Source: Cyclobacterium amurskyense (GTDB lineage: Bacteria > Bacteroidota > Bacteroidia > Cytophagales > Cyclobacteriaceae). Taken from it: 64,000 bases of DNA. Made by a program: the position numbers and the translations under genes. The stretch lies in the NCBI RefSeq assembly GCF_001050135.1, contig NZ_CP012040.1:5349001-5413000 (forward strand), read 5' to 3'. This document shows, in pieces, positions 29,001 through 36,800 of this stretch (position 1 is its first letter; every line of letters starts with the position of its first letter). The notes below the pieces were generated by a model that saw only the letters and a list, made by a program, of their open reading frames with translations, was not told the origin of the DNA and did not search any database.

Positions 29001-30712
29001 CTAAAAAAGTAGTTTTTATCAAAGCTACCAAGAGATTGCATGTCGTCTTTGTAAGTTTTGATGGAATAAGAATTTTGATCTGGGGTTTTTGAAAAGAACT
29101 GATTATTAACAACGTTAATGTCCCTTGTGTCTTCTCCGATAGCACTGTTTCCTAATGTTAACGAAGAATGAGAGTTGAAAAAAGTATTGCCTGAAACAAG
29201 GATATTGTTAGCATTGGACATTTTTAATCCAGAGTTTTCAGTGTTGCCAATGGTGTTGCCAATGATCTCAATGTTGTTGGAGTTATCATCAAGAAAGATG
29301 CCTTCAGCCAAAGGCTTGTAGTTAACCCCTTTGTCAGGAATACCACCTTTGCTTCCAATACTATTAACTACGATATTTCCTTCGATTTTACGGCCTTTAT
29401 ACCCTTGATATTGTACCCCGCCAAAGGTGTAAATTCCTCCACCGTCACCCTTTATCTGGCAAAAAGTATCTACAAAATTATTTTTGACAACTGAATAGTT
29501 TCCATTGAACTGGATGCCGTTGAAGCCTGAATTAATGATGGCATTGTTTTGAACCAATACATTTTCTCCATAGGCAAATATACCTATGCCTGCAGCATCT
29601 TCATTTTGTGTTCTCCCAGCGACCAACGCCGTCTTAGTTATTTCATTATCTCTAATTATAGCATTGTCATTACCATATCTTAGGTACATTGCATTGTTGT
29701 AAGTATTGCTGATTTTGTTTCTTTCTACCAACAAATCCAATACTTCTAATGCAAGGATACCATTCTCTCCAGAAAAATTGATTTCAGAATTCGTAATTTT
29801 GATGTTGTTTCCGCCTTCTAATTTGATGGCGTCTTTATTGGCTCCTTTAAAGTTGATGTTTTCAATAGAGATATTGACATCTCTGTAGTCCTTTATTAAT
29901 AGGTTGTCTAAAGTACTTACTTCTACTTTCATAGAAGTAGGATTGCTGTTACCGAAGTAAACGTTTATTTTTTTAGTAGAAGGATTGAAATACCATTCTC
30001 CAAAGGTATCGAGGGTCTTGATGTGGTTCTGAATAAAAAAACCGTAATCTCTTTGAGCTGGATAAGCACTGATGTTTCCATTGTAACGAATCTGACTTCC
30101 GCTGTGGGAAGAGATTTGGTGAGTGTCAATTATCCATTGGTTTTTTTTGATGACTACCTCTCCACCATTCCAGTCAGGTGATCCACCTAGCTCACTACTT
30201 GAAAGAAGGTAGTTGCCACTTACATCTTCAATATTCAAATAACCTTCATTGGCAACATCACTATTGGGATACCTTCCCAACTCATGCGCCTCGCCGTTGA
30301 TCAAAAGCACTTGAACGGTACTGGTACTGATGGATGAAGTACTTTCATAAATTCCGTTTCCTATAGACTTCCAACCACTCACGGTTTTCAAAGAAGTGAT
30401 TACAGGCTTGGCTCCCGAACCGTAAGCCCCTACTTTGATAGGAGAGCTAGCAGAACCTGAGGCACTGATATGTAGTGTGCCATAAAAAGTTTCACCTCTA
30501 TTGAACAAGATGGCATCTCCTGGCTTTAGGTAATTGAAAAGTGAATTGACCTTGTCAATAGATTTCCAAGGAGTAGCAGGGTTTTGAGCTTCAGCTAAAG
30601 ACCGGTTGTCATTTCCTTTTTCATGGGAAACATAATAGTTAGCAGCAAAAACATTGGTAAGTGAGGCTGCCAAAACAATCAGAAAGGAAATGGAGAAAAG
30701 TAACGCTTTCAT
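26036..30712 (-). CDS. Secreted beta-helix protein with three malectin-like domains and T9SS sorting domain
   Basis: A 1558-residue exported protein. Signal peptide 1-23 (ends VFA). Residues about 25-590 form a right-handed parallel beta-helix of the pectate-lyase/chondroitinase-B type, with many N-rich turns such as NNIKITNSEINFSG. About 625-765 is a carbohydrate-binding-like jelly roll (ending YWMDDLEFVEV); about 833-925 is a bacterial Ig-like domain. Three malectin-like domains follow at about 953-1094, 1120-1266 and 1282-1432, each with GTYTxxxxHxExxFG, AGxRVxDIxxxG and NxxISGIxI. Residues 1475-1558 are a type A T9SS sorting domain (FPNPAKERATLEI ... GMYLVSI). It is likely cell-surface or released, binding and possibly cleaving an acidic polysaccharide. 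Catalytic residues were not assigned, and no partner enzymes lie next to it. Confidence 0.85.
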   Translation of the reverse strand: MKALLFSISFLIVLAASLTNVFAANYYVSHEKGNDNRSLAEAQNPATPWKSIDKVNSLFNYLKPGDAILFNRGETFYGTLHISASGSASSPIKVGAYGSGAKPVITSLKTVSGWKSIGNGIYESTSSISTSTVQVLLINGEAHELGRYPNSDVANEGYLNIEDVSGNYLLSSSELGGSPDWNGGEVVIKKNQWIIDTHQISSHSGSQIRYNGNISAYPAQRDYGFFIQNHIKTLDTFGEWYFNPSTKKINVYFGNSNPTSMKVEVSTLDNLLIKDYRDVNISIENINFKGANKDAIKLEGGNNIKITNSEINFSGENGILALEVLDLLVERNKISNTYNNAMYLRYGNDNAIIRDNEITKTALVAGRTQNEDAAGIGIFAYGENVLVQNNAIINSGFNGIQFNGNYSVVKNNFVDTFCQIKGDGGGIYTFGGVQYQGYKGRKIEGNIVVNSIGSKGGIPDKGVNYKPLAEGIFLDDNSNNIEIIGNTIGNTENSGLKMSNANNILVSGNTFFNSHSSLTLGNSAIGEDTRDINVVNNQFFSKTPDQNSYSIKTYKDDMQSLGSFDKNYFFRPLGDEFSIENQYTRNGKREAAIDNLEQWTAKFGKDKNSVSNTVEISTYTITKKIGSSLYANSSFDQNVSGVYCSNCKQQWESNSKTNGGALKVSGSGSSAVKIVLGGLKKDKTYLLKFNALANKVGNISTYLRYTGSPWEKLSAMTTLEVNTSLDGYEVLVSPYADVNDVSLLITSTEDNFTYWMDDLEFVEVEASFINPEEEIVFEYNPTKSSKTIALSGEYVNAKLEKFSGQVTIPAYGSVVLIRVAKGAEIEEKPELIKTPEIQLAIKEDITQLTEGDKVTLSSEITNLDNNIEKVDFYCGLKLVGSCEELPYQAVIEEIPAGGNYVWASVTDKEGNVSTSSEIEFTAKNKVVEVIESKPVENVANDILEGTYYHVGYNGTVNYEGQQFVAINKEYIKSSGVNVATKVSGSDEVLFQTEMFNKNLKFEIPLEKGTYTIKTYHNEMYFGNDGKYERAGLRVFDISIEGNVVKKNFDIFLENKNQETTLTFNTIEVTDGILDLELTASSNNSLISGIAIVPVTEVVVEETPVEVLVETPAETPKTEGAAIHLNTTAKEAITFQNNVHVSASEFITSSKSNTSTNTNASSEKIFQSERYASTLDFLVPVENGTYTVKTYHNELYFGKGGSAARAGRRVFDILLEGNVVMDNFDIYSYNNNQETVLTFEGVQVVDGVLDLKLIASANNASISGISIIEEIDEVIQTPGSEHLFFLNTGDKSDATLNGITYLAESNTERFYNEGTNSYENNKIAVDELFQSERSGKNLTYTIPVPNGTYTVFTMHHELWFGHAGSAAQAGKRVYDISLQGKVLKSDFDLFVENNNAPTLLSFENIEVTDGKLVLEMNAKVNNASISGIAIIGSAAKGGNIAANLRTSQNSFNRGYKEMYSRGYKEMDVYTETVAKEEIRIFPNPAKERATLEINAEIERGRVLIHNMNGQLVSHFDLASIKTENNQFNIPLNNLTQGMYLVSISNEQTVINKQRLIVNP

Positions 30713-31350
30713 GGTGTTGTATTTTAAAGTTTATAATCTTATCGTTTTAGACATTCACCTCGGTATTTGAGGTGTTTGTTAATTTTGTCCTACTATTTTT
30801 GATTTATGAAGTCTGAAAACGGTATTTCAATTAAAAGAATCTTGTTTTTTGATTTTCATATATATCAAAATGAAATTCTAAATATGAATCTCATTTCAAT
30901 AATAAACGGTATAAAATTCTTAAATACAAACTTTTCATTCCCAGAGAAAGCTGCGGAGAATGAAGCAGGAACTGAGTAATTTCAGTAGGTGAATTGATTA
31001 TTGCTTTTGGAATTCTGAATTTTGTCGCTGATCTAAAAAAAAGGGGCAAAAAGTTTTTCTAAAAAAAAAATAACTTTTTTAAATATTTTCAATAAATGGC
31101 TGGACTTGGATGATTTAACTGAGTCATTTGATTGCAGACTTGCAGAAATCCAAGCGATAAAAGATTGATAAACAGGATTCGAAAGAAGAATAAAGCCGGA
31201 AAAGTAGCTGTAAAAAGGAAAGATTAACTTTATATAGGTGGTAAAAAGTTGAAAAAAACCAATTTCTACTCTTTTCCAGGGGAGGTATTGGGCAAGTAGG
31301 TTGTTATGAACCCTACTGAGTAGTTCAAATTGAACACTGTCATAAAAATA
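30713..31350. other. Intergenic region upstream of the beta-helix gene
   Basis: About 640 AT-rich bases upstream of the 26036-30712 gene. No open frame, repeat copy or RNA gene is recognised. It should contain the promoter and untranslated leader of that gene. Confidence 0.45.
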
Positions 31351-31372
31351 GCTCCGAACAATTGTCCGGAGC
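31351..31372 (-). terminator. Hairpin terminator after the short adhesin paralog
   Basis: GCTCCGaACAATTGTcCGGAGC forms a stem with one mismatch; on the minus strand it is followed by TATTTTTATG. It differs by one base from the hairpin at 33841-33862 behind the long paralog, so the terminator appears to have been duplicated with the gene. Confidence 0.75.
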
Positions 31373-31401
31373 CTATGTAATTATTATTTGATTTATATAT
31401 C

Positions 31402-33342
31402 TTAATAGATAAAAACCTTCTTTGAAATTAAATTATCTCCATTGTTTACATGAATGAGGTACAATCCAGAACCATAACTTTCAAAATTAAAATTTGAGGT
31501 GTTACCCATCTGTCCACCGTGAATCAATTGGCCATTGCCTTTATATATCATTACCATTGCATTTTCATTAAGAGAGGATGGATATCTTATGTTCACAACA
31601 TTTTGAGAGGGCTGTGGATATACGATAAGGTCTTCTTCTTGTAAAGGATCAACAGCACCAACTTCAGCTTCCTTGGCCTCGAGCTGATTTAGGAACTCAT
31701 TACCGATCCTTAAGCTTTTATTAGCATCATAGCCAGCACTAAAGTTAACAGTTAGCCCTTCTCCTATCATATTATCACTACTGTATGGCCTAACCGTTAG
31801 TTTATAGTTTCCTGCTTGGAAATATTTACCATTGTAATCATTGCCTGGTGAATCACCAAAAATCGCAAAAGGGGCCTTTCTTTCTGTCCAATTGTAATTT
31901 TTTGTACCTGAAAGCATAAATGTCATTGCCGCTATATTATCCCCCTTACCTTCGGCTCTAATATTAAGTTTGACATCTTTGTATAATTTTAGGTCTATGT
32001 AGCTACCTTCCACAATTGTCATAATATCTAGGTCAGTATCCGCATTTATCAAAGTAAATTTATCAATTTTACTATTTTGAACCACTTCAAAATCCATTGT
32101 TAAAGTTTCACCACCTATCCCCCTATTGATGCTTGAACTGAAGGGGTAAGCAGTTGCAGACAAGGTGTATTTTCCCTCAGGAAGTCCTCTTCCAGTATAA
32201 TCCCCTCCAACATCTGTAAAAAGTGCTATAGGTTCCACTTTTTCAAACTGGGAGAAATTGATAGGACCACTAAGCTCCATCCCAACTCCACCTTGTGTTT
32301 GACTAAAGGGTACATTGGCTCTGATATTGAATTTCCCATTTTTAAACGATGATAAATCAATGACATCTCCATCCATTATTACTTGAATATCTTTGTCATC
32401 ACTGGCATTGACCAATGTGAAACCATCAATAAACTTGTCAAAAACTACTTCAAAATTTATTGTGGACAAAGCTCCCTGATTTCCTGTGCGATACTTTGCC
32501 TCATAAGGAGTAGCTGTTAATGAATAAGAACCAGGCAAAAATTCCTTGCCTACATAGTTTCCTTTGGCATCACCAAATAAAGAATACGGTACAAGGTTTT
32601 CAGTTATGCTATGACTATCAACCTCACAAATAGCACATTGAGTCAAGAATTCCATATCCATTTTCACAGATCCCACAATTTCCGGATCCGAGATTACTAC
32701 CAAGGAAAGTTTTTTATCTTGAATGGTTGAATAAGGGATTTTAACTCCATCCTTTAATTCCTTCATAAACACATTGGATTCGGCATCAACTAACCAAAAG
32801 CTATCAATCTTCAAATCCTCTGAGACCATACCTGCCACGATGGTTGCTTCCTTTGGCTCACCGCCTTCAAAATAAACAGCCACTTCCAAATCACCCGTAA
32901 CAACTGGCGTTTGACAGATTTTTATTCTTCCATTTTCATCAGAAATGGCCGAACCTTGAAACACGCCATTGACTTCATAGAACAATTCAACACCAAATAA
33001 TGGGACTCTATACTCGTCAAAAATTGTGGCTGTCAAACAAGTCTCCTCACCAACAAGCCCATTAACTACATATTCTAAAAAAGTAATGGAAGTTGGCACT
33101 CCAGCACGTGTCATACTAAAACTAAGGTTTCTAGCATCTGGAAACAATACCTGAGCGACGGTTACTTCATCTGCGGTGAAATATAGCTCTGGTTTTATAT
33201 CTAGATGGTCATTGTATCGGTTAGACATATATCCAAACTCACGTTCCTTAAGGTCTAGCACCTCATTATGAGCGAAGATGAAGCAGGTTGGAAGTAATAT
33301 CAGTAAAAAAATAAAGCTTAAAACTATGTAAGATTGTTTCAT
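31402..33342 (-). CDS. T9SS-secreted adhesin-like protein, short paralog with internal deletion
   Basis: About 646 residues from MKQSYIVLS (another ATG lies three codons upstream). Signal peptide about 1-24. Residues up to about 85 match the start of the long paralog's IgGFc-binding-like domain (REFGYMSNRYND against KEFWLMFNRNND). The sequence then jumps straight to the equivalent of that protein's sixth Ig-like domain (TSITFLEYVVNGLVGEETCLTATI). From there to the end the two align: one Ig-like domain, three roughly 120-residue repeats (about 175-300, 302-422, 427-543; each with xFTLVNAxxDxDI and IDLxxxKxxKxNIRA) and a type A T9SS sorting domain. This looks like an in-frame deletion of about 850 residues after gene duplication. 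Function unknown; probably surface exposed. Confidence 0.8.
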   Translation of the reverse strand: MKQSYIVLSFIFLLILLPTCFIFAHNEVLDLKEREFGYMSNRYNDHLDIKPELYFTADEVTVAQVLFPDARNLSFSMTRAGVPTSITFLEYVVNGLVGEETCLTATIFDEYRVPLFGVELFYEVNGVFQGSAISDENGRIKICQTPVVTGDLEVAVYFEGGEPKEATIVAGMVSEDLKIDSFWLVDAESNVFMKELKDGVKIPYSTIQDKKLSLVVISDPEIVGSVKMDMEFLTQCAICEVDSHSITENLVPYSLFGDAKGNYVGKEFLPGSYSLTATPYEAKYRTGNQGALSTINFEVVFDKFIDGFTLVNASDDKDIQVIMDGDVIDLSSFKNGKFNIRANVPFSQTQGGVGMELSGPINFSQFEKVEPIALFTDVGGDYTGRGLPEGKYTLSATAYPFSSSINRGIGGETLTMDFEVVQNSKIDKFTLINADTDLDIMTIVEGSYIDLKLYKDVKLNIRAEGKGDNIAAMTFMLSGTKNYNWTERKAPFAIFGDSPGNDYNGKYFQAGNYKLTVRPYSSDNMIGEGLTVNFSAGYDANKSLRIGNEFLNQLEAKEAEVGAVDPLQEEDLIVYPQPSQNVVNIRYPSSLNENAMVMIYKGNGQLIHGGQMGNTSNFNFESYGSGLYLIHVNNGDNLISKKVFIY

Positions 33343-33600
33343 AAAACACATTTTATTGGATTTTTAACACACAAATTAACATGTATAAATTAAAAATTAC
33401 AATAAAATAAGCTGTTAGCTTGGTTTATTATTAAATAAAAATATCCTATTCAGTTTATAAGCCTATTTATATTCCAAAGGTAGAGTCGTACACCAAATCA
33501 TTAAAAAACCATCAAACACGCTAATTTAAGCTATAACTTACCCATAATCAATCACTCAATTAATACTTCCAAATCAACGATATCTTATACTTTGCTTCAA

Positions 33601-33808
33601 CCCGGATTATGAAAAAGAATTTCTCCGTCCTGACAATGTCAGGGGTGAAGCCTGTCCCGTGTTTACGGGAAGTGTTGCAATCGCAAGAAAATCAGGCTGT
33701 TTGGAGATTTTAGCATAGCACCGCTATGGTGAAATTGAAAACAGCAACGAAGTAGCTAATTTTAAAGCGATTTCAGCACGTAATAGAATGTCTATTGCAT
33801 ATTTAGGG
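33601..33808 (+). repeat. 208-base MITE-like dispersed repeat, copy 2
   Basis: Same length and orientation as copies 1 and 3, with scattered substitutions (for example GAAAAAG instead of GTAATAG near the left end). It sits between the two paralogous adhesin genes. Flanks are ttcaa on the left and ataat on the right, so no target duplication is visible here. The rest of the 33352-33833 gap holds nothing recognisable except the presumed promoter of the short paralog. Confidence 0.85.
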
Positions 33809-33833
33809 ATAATTATAAATAGGCACTAATTAT

Positions 33834-33866
33834 AAAAAAAGCTCCGAACAATTGCCCGGAGCTTTT
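33834..33866 (-). terminator. Rho-independent terminator after the long adhesin gene
   Basis: GCTCCGaACAATTGCcCGGAGC with flanking AAAA and TTTT pairs. On the minus strand it is followed by a run of seven Ts. It lies 26 bases past the stop at 33892. Confidence 0.9.
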
Positions 33867-33891
33867 AAAAGACACTATTTGATTTATTCTT

Positions 33892-36800
33892 TTAATAAAT
33901 AAACACCTTTTTAGATATAACCTTATTACCATTGGTTACATGTATCAGATACAGTCCAGAACCATAACTTCCAAAATTGAAGTCTGAGGTATTGGCCATC
34001 TGCCCACCGTGGATCAATTGACCGTTTCCTTTATAAATCATCACCATCGCATCCTCACTTAGAGAAGATGGGTAGCGAATGTTGACTAGATTCTGAGAAG
34101 GTTGTGGATAGACAATGAGGTCTTCTTCCTGTCTACCTTCCGTGGCACCACCTTCAGCGGTATTGGTCTCAAGCTGATTAAGGAACTCATTGCTAATCCT
34201 TGCATTAATATCAGGATTATAACCAGCAATAAAGTTAACTGTCAGTGCTCCGCCCATTGTGTTGTCGCTATTGTATGGTGTAACCATCAATTTATATTTA
34301 CCCTCCTTAAGGTACTTTCCTACATAATCATTGGCAGGTAAATCACCGAAGATAGCATATGGTGCTTTTCTCTCTGTCCAATTGTAATCTTTAGCACCAG
34401 ATAATTGGAAAGTCATAGCAGCTATATTATCACCTTTGCCATCAGCCCTGATATTTAATTTGACATCTTTGTACTGATTAAGGTCGATGTAGCTTCCTTC
34501 CATAAGTTCCATGATGTCCTCGTCAGTATCCGCATTTACTAAAGTGAATTTATCCACTTTACTATTGTGAATCACTTCAAAGTTAACTGTAACAGTTGCT
34601 CCACCTATACCTCTATTCACAGTAGACTTGGATGGAAAAGCGGTTGCAGACATGGTATAGTTTCCTTCAGGAAGGTCTCTTCCAGCGTAGTCACCTCCAT
34701 TGTCACCAAAAAGCGCAAATGGCATCACCTTCTCGAACATGGAGAAATTAACTGGACCCTCAATCATCATATCAATACCACCTTGTTGGTTCTCAGGAAC
34801 ATTTGACCTGATATTAAACTTTTTACCTTTGAATGCTGATAAATCTATCACATCACCATCCATTATTTCTCTAATATCTGTGTCATCTGTAGCATTGACT
34901 AAAGTGAAACTATCAATGGTTCCTTCAAACATCACTTCAAAGTTTACCATTGATTTAACTCCCTGACTACCAGATAGGTGTTTCATTTCAAATGGAGTGG
35001 CAGCAAATCCATAAACTCCAGGCAAAATGTTTTTACCTGTATAATCTCCATTAATATCACCAAATATTGCATAAGGTACCACATTTTCCGTTGTACTTCG
35101 CATGTCAGGTGAACAGGTTGGACATAAGGTTAATGATTCCAATTCTAATTTCACACTACCCACTTTTTCAGGGTCAGTGATTACCATCATATTGATCATT
35201 TTATCTTTGACTTCAGAATAAGGTATTATGTCACCATCCATTATCTCTCTGATAATGGTATTGGTTCCAGCATCCACTAACCAGAAGCTTTCGATTTCTA
35301 AGTCGTCCGATTCTGTTACTACCATAATGGTGGCTTCGGCTGGTTCTCCTCCTTCATATGAAGCAGTCACCATCAAATCTCCCATCTCATCCGGAGTCTC
35401 ACAAAACTCTACCCTACCATTTTCATCGGTGATGGCTTTGCCATAGAACACACCATTTACATCAAAGGATACTTCTACTCCTACCAATGGAATCCCAAAT
35501 TGGTCCAATATGGTGGCTGCCAAACAAACCTTCTCACCTACCACTACTTCAACTTCGTTGTCTACAAAAGTGATAATCGTAGGGATTGGGGTATTGTCCG
35601 TAACGGTTATTGTTGAGCTTACAGAATTCTCGGCGGTATAATAGAAGCCATACTCAAATTCTCCTTCCATATCGGGAGTGAAGCAGTAATTCAACACGCC
35701 ATCCTCATTGGTCATCATCGATCCTGCTGGGTCACCATTTTTGGTAATAAATACTTCAATGGCACCAAATGGATTATCAAACTGATCTAAGACCTCAACT
35801 TCCAGGCAAGTTTCCTCTCCTAGACTTACATTATCTTCAGATGGATTTACTGAAATGGTTGTGGCTGTTATTTCTACCTGAACAACTTTAACTGAACCTT
35901 TCACAGGAACCCCATCAAAATAACTAACGGAGAACTCAAGATCACCTAAGGTTTGCGTAGCCAGGCAATATGCCACTATTCCATCCTCATTGGTAGTAAG
36001 GGTTGCAACAACCTCATCACCAACTTTGATTTCAACCTCTGTATTTGGTAATGGATCTCCATTTTGGTCCAGTACAAGTGACTCAAAACAGGCTTCTTCT
36101 CCCAGTTGTACTTCAACAGGCAATCCGGAAATAGATATTGAGCTGGCAACGAGGTCTCCTCCTCCGCCATTTCCACCACCTCCAGAATTGAGGACTTTTA
36201 TACTGGTAGAGGCAGGTGTTCCTCCTCCTAGGTAATTAACAATAAACACAATCTGCTCTCCATCTTCCTCTTCTGCGGTTTTGCAAAATTCAGCAATACC
36301 ATTTTCATCCGTCATTTCTGAACCAGCCGATTCTCCATTGATTTCTAATTGGACTTCTACACCTTCCATTACTTTGCCAAACTGATCCTTAACAGTAGCA
36401 GTCACACATACCTGCTGGCCTAAATTGACTTCATTAGAGCCGGCATTTAAGTCTATAGATGTTGGCACTGAAGCAGGTACATTCACCATTACTGTTGTTT
36501 CGGTTTTATCTCCACCTTCATAATAGCTGGTAAATAAAAGATCTCCTCCTTCTTCTGGAGTAAAACAATATTCAATTTTTCCGTTTTCATCAGAATCTCC
36601 ACTATATATAACATTGCCCATGTACTCAATGAACAACTCTTCACCTTCCATTGGATTATCGAATTGATCCAACACTAAGCTTGTTAAACATATTTCCTCT
36701 CCTAAGTTCACTGATTCAGGCAAAGAAGAAAGTAGCACCTGGTCAGGCCTAGGAATTGTAGTAGTAACAGTTGCTTCTGCACTTGTACTTCCTACTGTAG

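Noticed and set aside
26036..30712. Tandem DNA repeats as a slippage or phase-variable array
   Set aside because: The malectin-like copies are similar at protein level only; DNA copies are diverged and irregularly spaced.
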